Of a DNA stretch of 34,608 bases, positions 1 through 9,151 are shown piece after piece. The number at the start of each line of letters is the position of its first letter. Positions within the stretch are counted from its first letter, which is position 1. The notes under the pieces were generated by a model. That model ran no database searches, was not told where the DNA came from, and saw only the letters and a list, made by a program, of their open reading frames with translations. Origin of the DNA: Planctomycetaceae bacterium (GTDB lineage: Bacteria > Planctomycetota > Planctomycetia > Pirellulales > Pirellulaceae); NCBI GenBank assembly GCA_002726245.1, contig PBSM01000223.1:1-34608 (forward strand), given 5' to 3'. Both the position numbers and the translations under genes were made by a program.

Positions 1-84
1 ACGTTCACGTCCCGTCGCCAATCCGCCTACGCCGAACACAAAGCCGCCCTCAAAAGCGCAACACTCCAACAAGCAACCACTTAG
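1..84 (+). CDS. possible 3' end of a gene entering from the left
   Basis: Frame 1 is open from the first base to a TAG at 82-84. It encodes 27 residues ending in LQQATT, with an Ala/Lys/Gln-rich character that looks more like protein than noise. If real, the gene converges on the efflux operon that ends at 253. The piece is too short to recognise a family and could be chance. Confidence 0.3.
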   Translation, partial: TFTSRRQSAYAEHKAALKSATLQQATT

Positions 85-152
85 AGAAATCTACCAGGCC
101 AGTATAGGACGCGGACCGGGAGACCTTCGGTCAAGTCAGGTGCGGGGTCGGA

Positions 153-185
153 GACCCGCGCACAACAGCGACCCGCGCACAGCAG
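153..185. repeat. short tandem direct repeat in the 85-252 intergenic stretch
   Basis: The motif GACCCGCGCACA occurs twice in tandem, at 153-164 and 170-181, each followed by an AGCAG-like tail. Just upstream, GACCTTCGGTC (122-132) is a near-perfect short palindrome. The rest of 85-252 shows no gene. The position between two converging gene ends suggests a dispersed intergenic repeat, but only one copy is visible. Confidence 0.45.
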
Positions 186-252
186 GGGTGCATCGGCATT
201 CGCGCGGGTTTCGGTTGAGATAGCATACTCCAAATCGTTGCTAGCACGCGGG

Positions 253-3200
253 TTAAGTTGTCTCTTCCATCCTACGAGTTGCTGCATTGCGTCCAAACTT
301 CCAAAACAACGCCGGCCGAACGAAGAATTCGAGGAGCGTCGTGCTGATCAGGCCCCCGATGATCACGGTAGCGACGGGATAGAGAATCTCTTTACCTGGA
401 GCGTCGCCGGCTAAGGCCAAAGGAACTAAGCCGATTCCCGACGTCAGCGCCGTCATGAGCACGGGTGCTACGCGTTCGCGGCCCGCTCGCAGGATCATCT
501 CGCGACTGAGCCTCTCCCCTTCGTGCCGCACGAGGTGCAGATAGTGAGAAATCAGCAAAATGCCGTTGCGCGATGCGATGCCAGTCAGCGACACGAAGCC
601 GACCAGAGCGGGCACGCTCAGGCTTTGCCCTGTGACAAGCAAGGCAGCCACTGCGCCGATGGCCGCCATCGGCAGCGCAGCCATGACCTGAAGCGCGAGG
701 TTCGCGGATCGGAACATGGTGTAGAGCGTTAGAAAGACGCCGCTGAGCGAGACGATGCTGAGCAACAATAACAACCGCGTGGCCGCTTGTTCGCTCTCAA
801 ACTGTCCGCTGTACACTATGGAATACCCCGGGCCATAACTCGGCAGTTCGGCTTCCAACGCGGCAAGCTCTCTCTGGATGTCGTTACGGACGTCACTTAA
901 CGCTCGGCCTTTGGTATTACATTGAACGACGATCCGCCGCCGTCCGTTCTCGCGATTGATCTCGTTGGGGCCTGCTTGGTCGGGAAAGAAGTCGGCGACA
1001 TCGACAAGAGGAATCGTGCCTCCCGATGGCAATGGCAACGCCAACCCACGGAGGCTATCAACGTTCTCACGAAACCGATCATCGAGCCGCACGACGACGT
1101 CGAAAGTTGCCTGGCCTTCGATCAGTTGCGTCATGATGCGACCGTTCATCGCCGTTTCGATCACGTGGTTTACTTCGCCCGGCGTCAGGCCGCGTTCGGC
1201 AAGTTTGCGACGATCGAGTTGGATCTGCAGTTGCGGGATGAGTACCTGTTGCTCGACCATCAAGTCCTCGACGCCCACCACGTCTTCGATTTGCTGACGC
1301 AACTCCTGTGCAAGAGACCGGAGCACCGCCAGATCGTCTCCGTAGATTTTAATCGCGATCTGAGCCTTGACGCCTGAGAGCATGTGCGACATCAGATGCG
1401 AGATCGGCTGCTCAATAGTTGAACGGCCCGAAGCATTCTCGACGCCAGGCACGGAATCGAGCGCGGCACGGATGTCATCCAACTGCTGCTCTCGGCTGCG
1501 CGACGATTCGGGATCCAGCTCGAGGATCAGCTCGGAACGATCAACTCCCGCGACATGTTCATCCTCCTCCGCCCTGCCCGTCCGCCGTCCGACAAGCACG
1601 ACGTCCGGCAGTGCCAACAGCGCGCGATCAACTTGCGCCACAATGCGATCCGATTCTTCCAGCGAAGTTCCAGCGGGCAAGGCGATATTCACTTGCACAC
1701 TGCCTTCATTGAAAGGCGGCAGAAAGTTGCGGCCCAAGTTCACTAGCAGGATGCAACTAATGATGGCTGCGACTGCGGACAAGCCAAGTGTCAGTGCTGG
1801 CAGTCGCAAGCTCAGATTGATTGCCCCCGAAGCCAATCGCTTGAAGAAGCTCAAGACAAACGAGTCTTGCGGTTCGGTGGACTCCGTTCCCTGGGAACGA
1901 GTTCGATCGCCGAGAAGCCAGGCAGACAACACGGGTGTGACGGTGAGCGAGACCAGCAACGACGCTAAGATCGAAACGATATAGGCGATTCCCAGCGGCG
2001 CGAACAAGCGGCCTTCCATGCCACCCAAGGCGAACAACGGCACGAAGACAAGTACGACAATGAATGTGCCGAATACAATCGATTGACGGATCTCCGCACT
2101 CGCCTCATACACGATCACTCGCACCGGCCGCGGTTGCTCGGCGTGCCAATTCTCGCCCAGTCGCCGATAGATGTTCTCGACATCGACAATCGCATCGTCC
2201 ACCAACTCGCCCATCGCCACCGCGATTCCACCGAGTGTCATCGTGTTGATCGACATTCCGAACCAGCGGAACACAAGGATCGTGGTAACGATCGATAGAG
2301 GGATCGCCGTAAGAGTAATGAAGGTCGTGCGCAAGTTGAGCAAGAACATGAATAAGATGATGACCACCAAGATCGAACCGTCACGCAACGCTTCGAGCAC
2401 GTTCTCGATCGCTCGATCGATGAAGCGATCCATGCGATAGACATCGGGGTTGACTCTGACATCGGTCGGCAACGCGGTTTTCAGGTCGTCGAATGCCGCC
2501 AGCACCTCCCGTGTTAACTTGCGTGTATCGACCCCGGGCTGCTTCGCGATCACGAGCATGACGGCCGGCTTGCCATTGACGGCGGCACGCCCGATCGGAA
2601 CTGCTGGCCCGTCCACGACACGGGCGACTTGACTCAGGAGTACCGGAGGATTCCGGCTTCCATCAACGACCAGTGAATTGAGCGATTCGACTTCCTCAAT
2701 CCGTCCGAGACTCCGCACCAACAGCCGTCGCTGTCCCCCTTCGACGTAACCGCCGGTCGCGTTGACATTCGATTCAGCTAACGCTTGTTCGACATCATGC
2801 AACGCTAGTCGATGACTTCGCAAGTGATCCGGGTTCACGAGCACTTGGATCTGCCGCTGTGCTCCATTTTCGCCACCCATTGTGAAGACTTGCGCCGCCC
2901 CATGGATGTTCATCAACCGCGGCCGCACAACCCACTGGGCAAGCCTTCGCAGTTCGAGCATAGAAGTCGCAACATCAGGCTCCTGACTCTCTTCTAAATA
3001 CATCCCGACAAGCATGATCTGGCCCATGATCGATGCGAGGGGAGCCATCTTTGGTTGAACGCCATCGGGAAGGTGATCGACAACGGTCGCGAGTCGCTCG
3101 CTGACGACCTGGCGATCGTCCGTCACTCGCGTATCCCAGGCGAATTCGACGAAGATCACGGAGACGCCGATACCGGCGGAAGTACGCACGGCCTCAACAC

Positions 3201-3432
3201 CCGCTGCTCCGTTCAACGCTTGCTCAAGCGGCAGATTGATGAGCGTTTCGACTTCCTCGGGCGCAAGGCCGGGAGCTTCGGTCAACACCACGACGCGAGG
3301 GCGATCGAGATCGGGAAAGACATCGACCGGAAGCTGCGTCAATTCCCCGGCACCCGCACCGAGCAGCAACAGGGCCACTGCAACGATCAGCAATGGCTGA
3401 CGCAGTGCGAACCGAATGATTCCGTTCAGCAT
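253..3432 (-). CDS. heavy-metal efflux RND pump (CusA/CzcA family)
   Basis: Inner-membrane proton-driven pump of the HME-RND family, 1059 residues, the usual length. It starts with a membrane helix after MLNGIIRFALRQP and shows the two-fold RND layout: a large periplasmic loop after helix 1, a block of helices around 350-520, a second periplasmic loop, and a final helix block from about 870. The helix-4 proton-relay region reads MGELVDDAIVDVEN, with acidic residues at D412, D413, D417 and E419. It matches the CusA-like variant rather than the DFG-type CzcA motif. Of the three methionines that line the CusA copper site, only the one in the HMLSGVK segment looks retained, so copper or silver specificity is not supported. 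It is the third gene of a minus-strand operon, 18 bases after the fusion protein. The metal cannot be fixed from sequence. Confidence 0.93.
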   Translation of the reverse strand: MLNGIIRFALRQPLLIVAVALLLLGAGAGELTQLPVDVFPDLDRPRVVVLTEAPGLAPEEVETLINLPLEQALNGAAGVEAVRTSAGIGVSVIFVEFAWDTRVTDDRQVVSERLATVVDHLPDGVQPKMAPLASIMGQIMLVGMYLEESQEPDVATSMLELRRLAQWVVRPRLMNIHGAAQVFTMGGENGAQRQIQVLVNPDHLRSHRLALHDVEQALAESNVNATGGYVEGGQRRLLVRSLGRIEEVESLNSLVVDGSRNPPVLLSQVARVVDGPAVPIGRAAVNGKPAVMLVIAKQPGVDTRKLTREVLAAFDDLKTALPTDVRVNPDVYRMDRFIDRAIENVLEALRDGSILVVIILFMFLLNLRTTFITLTAIPLSIVTTILVFRWFGMSINTMTLGGIAVAMGELVDDAIVDVENIYRRLGENWHAEQPRPVRVIVYEASAEIRQSIVFGTFIVVLVFVPLFALGGMEGRLFAPLGIAYIVSILASLLVSLTVTPVLSAWLLGDRTRSQGTESTEPQDSFVLSFFKRLASGAINLSLRLPALTLGLSAVAAIISCILLVNLGRNFLPPFNEGSVQVNIALPAGTSLEESDRIVAQVDRALLALPDVVLVGRRTGRAEEDEHVAGVDRSELILELDPESSRSREQQLDDIRAALDSVPGVENASGRSTIEQPISHLMSHMLSGVKAQIAIKIYGDDLAVLRSLAQELRQQIEDVVGVEDLMVEQQVLIPQLQIQLDRRKLAERGLTPGEVNHVIETAMNGRIMTQLIEGQATFDVVVRLDDRFRENVDSLRGLALPLPSGGTIPLVDVADFFPDQAGPNEINRENGRRRIVVQCNTKGRALSDVRNDIQRELAALEAELPSYGPGYSIVYSGQFESEQAATRLLLLLSIVSLSGVFLTLYTMFRSANLALQVMAALPMAAIGAVAALLVTGQSLSVPALVGFVSLTGIASRNGILLISHYLHLVRHEGERLSREMILRAGRERVAPVLMTALTSGIGLVPLALAGDAPGKEILYPVATVIIGGLISTTLLEFFVRPALFWKFGRNAATRRMEETT

Positions 3433-3450
3433 CCTGCCGACTTCCGTGCG

Positions 3451-4890
3451 TTAGTGTTGATGACCGTGCGAGACCGGTCCCGAAGAACGATTCAGCAAAG
3501 CCAGTTTGATCTGATAGGCACCGGACGTCACAACCTTCTTGCCTGCGAGTGACCGATCCGAGCTGGCAAGCACCACGACATCTTCGTCACGATGCTGGAC
3601 CGTCACTTCCTGCTGATGAGCATGCTCGCCATCGACTACGAAAATGAATTGCCGCAGTCCATCTCGAACAACGGCATCAGCGGGCAGGACCAAGTGAGAG
3701 CGAAACTCCTCGATCGGAACATGCACCTCGACTCGTTGCCCAGGCCGATACTTCCAATCTACAAACGGATGCTCGTCCCCGGTGGGGGCTTGCGACAACA
3801 AGTCGTTATCGAGCGCGACGTAGAAACGAGCCGCTCGTGACGCCGTATCGACGGATGGTGAAATATAAAGGATGTCAAGCTTCTCGTCCTGTATAGACTC
3901 GGCGTCGCGCAAGTCGATCTTGGCCGTCGCTTGCCAGCCGTTTCCGATCGCGCGACGAATGATACCCAAGTCTTGTTCAAATGCACTCGCCTCGACATAG
4001 AGCTTGCCATAGTCACCGAGCCGGCAGAGGGCCGAATCCAGCTCGACATGCTGGCCAACACGCGTGTCTAATTGCTCGATGACGTAGAGCGGCTCCGTGC
4101 CAGAGTCTTCTTCCGAAGGGAGAGGTGCGTGGATCACAACCATCTCGAGCAGGGGAGGTTTTTCCGTCTGCTGCTTGGAGTCGCCGTCCATGTGATGGTG
4201 TTGGCCGCGATGACGCTCGATGAACGTATCGACATCAGCTTCGGGAATCCCCAGCAAGCTCAACATCTGACGGCGCGAGGCGATCGTGTGTTGCAGATGG
4301 CTGCGTTCGTATTTCTGCTGCACGAGCCGGATCCCAGCAACGCTGCCCGTGCTCTTCTGCTCCAACCGTTCCAGCCGTTCGATTTCGGCGTTCACTCCCT
4401 CCATCTTCGCCAATGCGTCAAGCAATTGGATTTGTCCGGTGATCGCATCTTCGTGCATCACGCGCAACTCGAACAGCGGCGAGCCGGGACGAACAGCTTG
4501 GCCTTCGAAGGCGAAGATCTTGGTGACTTGGCCCGAGACCTTAGCTGTCACGTCGAGTTGCGTAACACCCGGTATCGCGACGATGGTGCCGGGAACTCGC
4601 AGCGTTCGGGCATAGTCCGATTGCGATAACTTGGTAACTTCAATGCCGAGGGATTCCCGAGACTGTTCACTGAGTTCAAGGAACTCACTATCTTCCGCGT
4701 GGCTCTCCGCATCGGCTGTCTCGCCATGTGAATGCGCGCCCTGCCCGTCATCACCGTGGCTGTGGGCATCGGCTCCATGTGGATGTGGGTGGTCGTCCGC
4801 AACTGAAACAGCCGGCCGCGGTGGCTGGCAGCCGGCCGCCACAGCCACGACAAGCACGACTGCGACCAGAGTCTGATATGTGAAAGACAT
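3451..4890 (-). CDS. histidine-rich membrane-fusion lipoprotein of the metal efflux system (CusB/CzcB family)
   Basis: Periplasmic adaptor (HlyD/CusB type, 479 residues) that links the RND pump to the outer-membrane factor. I start it at the ATG at 4890 because this gives a lipoprotein signal ending in the lipobox VAAGC (C21). An upstream start in the same frame would add 20 non-signal residues. After the lipid anchor come about 35 residues rich in His, Asp and Glu with several HxH pairs. A second histidine cluster (GQHHHMDG) lies in the middle and the protein ends in SHGHQH. These look like metal-binding segments of the CzcB kind rather than the methionines of CusB. The hairpin and barrel-sandwich domains lie around residues 80-330. 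It begins 13 bases after the outer-membrane gene stops, so translation is probably coupled. Confidence 0.9.
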   Translation of the reverse strand: MSFTYQTLVAVVLVVAVAAGCQPPRPAVSVADDHPHPHGADAHSHGDDGQGAHSHGETADAESHAEDSEFLELSEQSRESLGIEVTKLSQSDYARTLRVPGTIVAIPGVTQLDVTAKVSGQVTKIFAFEGQAVRPGSPLFELRVMHEDAITGQIQLLDALAKMEGVNAEIERLERLEQKSTGSVAGIRLVQQKYERSHLQHTIASRRQMLSLLGIPEADVDTFIERHRGQHHHMDGDSKQQTEKPPLLEMVVIHAPLPSEEDSGTEPLYVIEQLDTRVGQHVELDSALCRLGDYGKLYVEASAFEQDLGIIRRAIGNGWQATAKIDLRDAESIQDEKLDILYISPSVDTASRAARFYVALDNDLLSQAPTGDEHPFVDWKYRPGQRVEVHVPIEEFRSHLVLPADAVVRDGLRQFIFVVDGEHAHQQEVTVQHRDEDVVVLASSDRSLAGKKVVTSGAYQIKLALLNRSSGPVSHGHQH

Positions 4891-4903
4891 GTTCAACTCG
4901 CGA

Positions 4904-6196
4904 TTAGGGCGTCTGCGCCTGCAAAGCTCCGGTAAGTAACATCCCGTCAATCATTAGGGTCACATTGCGCAACTCGCGCAAAGCGTCAAGACGATCTAGA
5001 GTCGCTCGAACATACGTCCGCTGCGCGTTCAACAACGACACGTAATTGTACTCCTCTGCCTCATAGCCGTGCCGTACCAAATCAAGCGATTCCTGCGCGG
5101 TGGGGACGATCTCTTTATCGTGGACCTCGTAGCGACGGCGAGCGGTTTGATAACGCTGAAACGCAGTCGATAGGCGATGCCTAAGCTGCAATTCGACACG
5201 TTCTAGCTCGTGCTTCGCTGCAGCCGAATCGGCTTGTGCTGCACGGATTGCGCCGGTCCTCTTATCATGAATACGGAATGGAATCATGACTTGCGTCGAT
5301 ACGAACGTATTTCCAGTCGCATCATCGTAACCGACTTCCGCTTGAAGCGTTGGCGTTGGTCTTGCGTTCGCTATCTCACGATGGACAGCGGCGTGAGCCT
5401 TTTCGACCGCGGCAGCGGCTGCCGCGATTTCTGGACTGGCCGACAAAAGCCGATCCAACGCATGCTCCCAATCCAATTCATGCAATTCTTCCGTCAGCTC
5501 ACCTTCCAGCCGGCGACGCTTCAGGTCGGGCAAGCCAGCTACCGACAACAGTCGCCGCCACGCTCCTTCCAACAGGTTCTGGCTATCAACAAGTCGAAGT
5601 CTTGTTTCACTCAGAACCCCCTTGGCTTGCAAGAAATCGGCACGCCCAGTCTCCAAGCCGACGTATCGTGCCTCGGCGATTTCCACATTCTTCCGCCCCG
5701 TATCGACTAACTGCAGAGCCAACTCGACAGACGTCTGGGCATACAGCGTTTCACAGAACGCAGCTCGTACATCATTCAACACACGTTGTTCCTGCGCGGC
5801 CCAAGCCTGTTGCAAACGCAACGCCTCGGCGTCGGCGACGTTCACTCGCCAGGCAAGTTTCTCGCGTTGGAGCAGTTGCTGACTGACAATGAAGCTGTGT
5901 TGCCCGGCACGTCCTTCGTTTCCGACTTCGGACGCGTTGTAACCAATCGAGGGATTCGGACGGCGTCCCGCCTGAAAGGCACGATGTTCGGCGGCCTCGA
6001 CAGCTAACTGGGCTTGCAGCAACGCGGGATTGGCTTCGAGAGCGATCCGTTCAAGTTCGCTCAGCGTCCACGTCGTAGGTTCCGGCAGACGCGTCAGCGC
6101 AACAACCTGCGCACGCGCGGCATGCGCAGGAATGGCGAGCAACAGGATCGATGCCAGTCGCAACGTACCTCTTAGGCGAACGGGACCTAGCACCAT
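4904..6196 (-). CDS. TolC-family outer-membrane factor of the metal efflux system
   Basis: Outer-membrane channel of the OEP/TolC family (430 residues), first gene of the efflux operon. The start at 6196 is chosen because an AAGGAG motif lies about 11 bases upstream and the product then begins with a clear export signal (LASILLLAIPAHAARAQ). The open frame runs further upstream to a GTG at 6451, but those residues are not signal-like. The sequence shows two long alpha-helical OEP repeats, with the typical ALxxNPALxxA opening near residue 55 and a C-terminal repeat ending around VSLLNAQRTYVRATLDRLDA. Together with the two downstream genes it forms a complete tripartite exporter spanning both membranes. 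Confidence 0.9.
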   Translation of the reverse strand: MVLGPVRLRGTLRLASILLLAIPAHAARAQVVALTRLPEPTTWTLSELERIALEANPALLQAQLAVEAAEHRAFQAGRRPNPSIGYNASEVGNEGRAGQHSFIVSQQLLQREKLAWRVNVADAEALRLQQAWAAQEQRVLNDVRAAFCETLYAQTSVELALQLVDTGRKNVEIAEARYVGLETGRADFLQAKGVLSETRLRLVDSQNLLEGAWRRLLSVAGLPDLKRRRLEGELTEELHELDWEHALDRLLSASPEIAAAAAAVEKAHAAVHREIANARPTPTLQAEVGYDDATGNTFVSTQVMIPFRIHDKRTGAIRAAQADSAAAKHELERVELQLRHRLSTAFQRYQTARRRYEVHDKEIVPTAQESLDLVRHGYEAEEYNYVSLLNAQRTYVRATLDRLDALRELRNVTLMIDGMLLTGALQAQTP

Positions 6197-6347
6197 AGGG
6201 GCTGACTCTCCTTGTTGTAGATGTCGGTTATAGCGAATGGCCGCTTGATCGCATTGACACAATGTTGACGGTTGTCGAGGTGAACTTATGTCGCTCGTTC
6301 GTGGTGGGTAAACTGGTGAAGTAGCCGACATTTCCAGACGAGATCCT

Positions 6348-6926
6348 GTGGACAACGACCTCGACGATTTCAGACACCCTCTCCCGCCGCCTCGTTTCAG
6401 CCTGGCGACGATGTTCTGGGCGATCGGCATGCTAGCGGTGTTGTTCGCCACGATGAGTTATCTCGGGACTTCCGCAGCCTTGTTGTTAGCGTTGTTCGCC
6501 ACAGCGGTCTTCGCACATGTTGCGGGAAACGCGCTCGGAACGAAACTGCGCGACAGCGGCGACACGTCGTTGGTTCCGATGAACGAGCGAGGCGCGTCGC
6601 TACGCCAACGCGGTGCGGCCACGGACTTCGCACCGACGACGAAGTTGCGAGATCGATACGCGCTAGGGTGGCCAGCGCTGATGGCGACCGTTGCGGGAGC
6701 AGTGGTGGGTGGCTTGCTCGGAGGGGTCGGCCTGACGTTGTCGATGAACCAGATCACGGTGCAGGCCGTTGCTCTTGCGGTCATCGCATCAACGGTACTA
6801 GGTGCCATCTGGGCTTTCGCCGCCGCAAGCTTCATTCAGGTCAGCTTCACCGCCGCACGACAAGCAACCTCCGAAGGCACGGCGCGCCCCGTGCAAGAAG
6901 ACTCGGCGGCCTCTTCCGTGGGATAG
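6348..6926 (+). CDS. hypothetical membrane protein
   Basis: A 192-residue protein of unknown function starting at GTG 6348, divergent from the efflux operon (151 bases between starts). The N-terminus is acidic and then reads PPPRFSLATMFWAIG, an opening common in planctomycete membrane proteins. Two hydrophobic helices follow (about 24-65), then a charged cytoplasmic or periplasmic stretch, then two more helices (about 108-165). The last codons and the TAG stop (GTG GGA TAG) lie inside the left arm of the palindrome at 6918-6975, so the repeat may have replaced the original C-terminus. I recognise no family. Confidence 0.6.
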   Translation: MDNDLDDFRHPLPPPRFSLATMFWAIGMLAVLFATMSYLGTSAALLLALFATAVFAHVAGNALGTKLRDSGDTSLVPMNERGASLRQRGAATDFAPTTKLRDRYALGWPALMATVAGAVVGGLLGGVGLTLSMNQITVQAVALAVIASTVLGAIWAFAAASFIQVSFTAARQATSEGTARPVQEDSAASSVG

Positions 6927-6975
6927 GCTTCCGGCCTGTCTCTCTCTGTCTCGACAGGCTGGAAGCCTATCCCAC
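6918..6975. repeat. 23-bp inverted repeat hairpin at the gene end (dispersed-palindrome type)
   Basis: The left arm 6918-6940 begins GTGGGATAGGCTTCC and the right arm 6953-6975 is its reverse complement with one mismatch. The 12-base loop is TC-rich. It sits between two converging genes, supplies the stop codon of the upstream gene, and could terminate both transcripts. No poly-T tail follows, so it looks more like a REP-type repeat than a standard terminator. Confidence 0.75.
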
Positions 6976-6998
6976 GCCGAAGCTCGACTCAGGACATA

Positions 6999-8441
6999 CT
7001 ACTCCACCTCTTGCACGACGACGACGTTGTGAGCGCGTGCGACGACTTCAGTTCCCGTGACGTAGACGACGCGATCACCCTTGGACAACAGGCCAACCGC
7101 CCTGCCCCACTGGTCAATAAACTCTCGCAGCTTGGGGCCGTCGCTTACCGGAGCGTTCTCCACCGGCAAGATTCCCCAAAACAAACTCATCCGTCGTAGA
7201 GTTGCCGGCTTATCACTGACGCCAACGACCGGCACGGCACTGCGGAACTTCGCCTTGACCCGAGCCGTCGCGCCTCCGTTGCTCGCGATGACAATGAGCT
7301 TGGCGTCAACCCGACTGGCGATTTCCGTGGCACCATAGACGGTCGCCGCGGTGATCGAATGCACTCCGGACAATGCGGCTATCGGACCATTGTCGCCCGT
7401 GGTTCGCGACAGGGTGCGCTCGGTGCTGAGCATCACTCGATGCATCACCTCGACGGCTTCGCGCGGATACTTGCCAATCGCGGTCTCTCCGGAAAGCATA
7501 CACGCGTCGGCTCCGTCCAGAATCGCGTTCGCAATGTCACTGACTTCTGCTCGGGTCGGACGCGAAGCGGTTTGCATACTGTCGAGCATCTGGGTTGCGA
7601 CGATGACAGGTTTCGCAAGACGCTGGCAGGTTTGCACAATGCGTTTCTGTGCCACTGGCGTTTCCGCCAAATCAATCTCGACACCAAGATCGCCACGCGC
7701 GACCATGATGCCTCCCGCCGCCATCACGATCTCGTCGAGTTGATCCATCGCTTCACTCTTCTCGATCTTGGCGATGATCAGCGCCCGCGAACCATGCGAT
7801 CGTATGAGTTCTTTCAGTTGCCGAACCTCAACCGGCGTCCTAACGAAACTCAGACTAATGAAGTCCGCGCCATTTTCCGCCGCCCACACCGCATTGTCCA
7901 AATCGGCCGGTGTCATCGCCGGCACACTCAACGCAACGCCCGGCAAGTTGACTCCCTGACGGCTTCGCAGGATTCCAGGGCCGACGACTTTGCAAGTCGC
8001 TCTGTCGCCGCTTGTACTTGCGACCTGAAGACGGACCGTCCCATCCGCCAGCATGACGCTATCGCCTTCCGACAACTCGTCAACGAGCTGCGCGTACGAA
8101 CAGGTGAACTCGTCGGCAGTCTTCAGTTGGTCGCCGCGCACAAAATGTACTTCCTCATCGAGGCGGCACTCGTACGGATCTTCGATGAGTTGCCCCAGCC
8201 GTATCTTAGGGCCAGCCAAATCAACGAGAACGCCAACGGGACGGCCGAGTTCCTCACCGGCAGCCCGAACATGCCGGAGGGTCGCTTCATGCTCTTCGCG
8301 TGAGCCGTGTGCCGTGTTGATGCGAAAGACATCCACTCCGGCTCGGATCAACGCGGACAACATGTGAGGCTCGCGGCACGCCGGGCCGACCGTGGCAACA
8401 ATCTTCGTTCGCGAGTAATTAGACGGATGGAAGTCACTCAT
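6999..8441 (-). CDS. pyk: pyruvate kinase, predicted potassium-independent type
   Basis: Glycolytic enzyme converting phosphoenolpyruvate and ADP to pyruvate and ATP, 480 residues, normal length. The start at 8441 gives the standard opening RTKIVATVGPA. An upstream in-frame start would add 27 residues of no known match. Family landmarks in order are the substrate loop RINTAHG (40-46), DLAGPKIRLG (74-83), the catalytic lysine in IAKIEKSEAM, ARGDLGVEI, and the signature ATQMLDSM. A C-terminal regulatory domain follows. In the second motif the residues matching rabbit 113, 114, 117 and 120 are Leu75, Ala76, Lys79 and Leu82. Lysine at 117 with leucine at 113 marks the pyruvate kinases that do not need potassium. 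The serine of the usual NFSHG motif is also replaced (NTAHG). Confidence 0.95.
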   Translation of the reverse strand: MSDFHPSNYSRTKIVATVGPACREPHMLSALIRAGVDVFRINTAHGSREEHEATLRHVRAAGEELGRPVGVLVDLAGPKIRLGQLIEDPYECRLDEEVHFVRGDQLKTADEFTCSYAQLVDELSEGDSVMLADGTVRLQVASTSGDRATCKVVGPGILRSRQGVNLPGVALSVPAMTPADLDNAVWAAENGADFISLSFVRTPVEVRQLKELIRSHGSRALIIAKIEKSEAMDQLDEIVMAAGGIMVARGDLGVEIDLAETPVAQKRIVQTCQRLAKPVIVATQMLDSMQTASRPTRAEVSDIANAILDGADACMLSGETAIGKYPREAVEVMHRVMLSTERTLSRTTGDNGPIAALSGVHSITAATVYGATEIASRVDAKLIVIASNGGATARVKAKFRSAVPVVGVSDKPATLRRMSLFWGILPVENAPVSDGPKLREFIDQWGRAVGLLSKGDRVVYVTGTEVVARAHNVVVVQEVE

Positions 8442-8537
8442 TGTCGCATCTCGTTGACCAATGTTGAGGAACGCGAGACAATCTAGTCGAATTCGCTTCG
8501 TGCCGCGAGGCAACTTCTTCACGCCGAGACTCCCGCT

Positions 8538-9089
8538 TTGAATTCGCCGCCACGAGATAGCTCTCGAAAGCTCAAACGGATTGCCGCGCTCGCGACGGTC
8601 GCCGTGTTGGGCGTCGCGTGTGGGCTCATCGCGATGGTCGTCCTGGCTGCGTTTCGGAACGCGAACTCGCTGCCGTCACTATCGCCGGAAGATTTCCACG
8701 CCGCGAAGCGACGTTGGGAACAGAGTGGGCCGCCGAGCTACAACATTGAGGTGGTCGTGACCGGGCGACAACCCGCGGTCTATTTTGCCGCGGTGCGCGA
8801 TGGCAACGTTGAAGTCGCCACGCGTGATGGGGAAGTGCTTTCAAGACGTCGTACGGTAGATACTTGGAGCGTTCCCGGCATGTTCGAAACGATTCACTCG
8901 GATGTGATCAATGTCGAGCGTCATCGAGACGGGAAAGCTGATCGCAACACGCAGCAACTGCTAATCCGCGGTGTGCTCGACGAAACACACGGGGCACCAT
9001 TGCGATACCACCGCACGGAGCTACGCCAATGGGGACCAAATGTCGAAGTAATGTGGGAGGTGAAGCGGTTCGAGATCGTCGAGGAGTAA
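8538..9089 (+). CDS. DUF6174-like membrane-anchored hypothetical protein
   Basis: A 183-residue protein whose best start is the TTG at 8538, since this keeps one complete N-terminal membrane helix (about residues 12-37, from LKRIAALATVAVLG). The outside domain has a pattern I associate with DUF6174 proteins: a tryptophan-led SYNIEVVVTG strand, a VxxGNVExA strand, then a helix around VPGMFETIHSDV, and a final pair of strands ending VMWEVKRFEIVEE. The family has no known enzymatic role. It is divergent from pyruvate kinase (96 bases between starts) and converges on lexA. Confidence 0.6.
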   Translation: MNSPPRDSSRKLKRIAALATVAVLGVACGLIAMVVLAAFRNANSLPSLSPEDFHAAKRRWEQSGPPSYNIEVVVTGRQPAVYFAAVRDGNVEVATRDGEVLSRRRTVDTWSVPGMFETIHSDVINVERHRDGKADRNTQQLLIRGVLDETHGAPLRYHRTELRQWGPNVEVMWEVKRFEIVEE

Positions 9090-9102
9090 GAGTTCAGTTT
9101 TC

Positions 9103-9142
9103 AGTTAACAGTTTTCAGTCTGAACACTGAAAACTGGCAACT
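9103..9142. terminator. bidirectional stem-loop between converging genes
   Basis: CAGTTTTCAGT (9109-9119) pairs with ACTGAAAACTG (9126-9136) over 11 perfect bases around a 6-base loop. Outside it, AGTT (9103-9106) pairs with AACT (9139-9142) across a 2x2 internal loop. Another copy of CAGTTTTCAG lies just upstream at 9095. The A/T-rich stem between a plus-strand stop (9089) and the lexA stop (9152) fits a shared terminator, although there is no long T run. Confidence 0.55.
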
Positions 9143-9151
9143 GTAAACTGT

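Noticed and set aside
4072..4629. 185-residue plus-strand frame opposite the fusion protein
   Set aside because: Antisense shadow with Arg/Asp/His-rich composition and no domain.
7359..8303. 314-residue plus-strand open frame opposite pyruvate kinase
   Set aside because: Antisense shadow of a certain gene, with His/Arg-rich composition and no domain.
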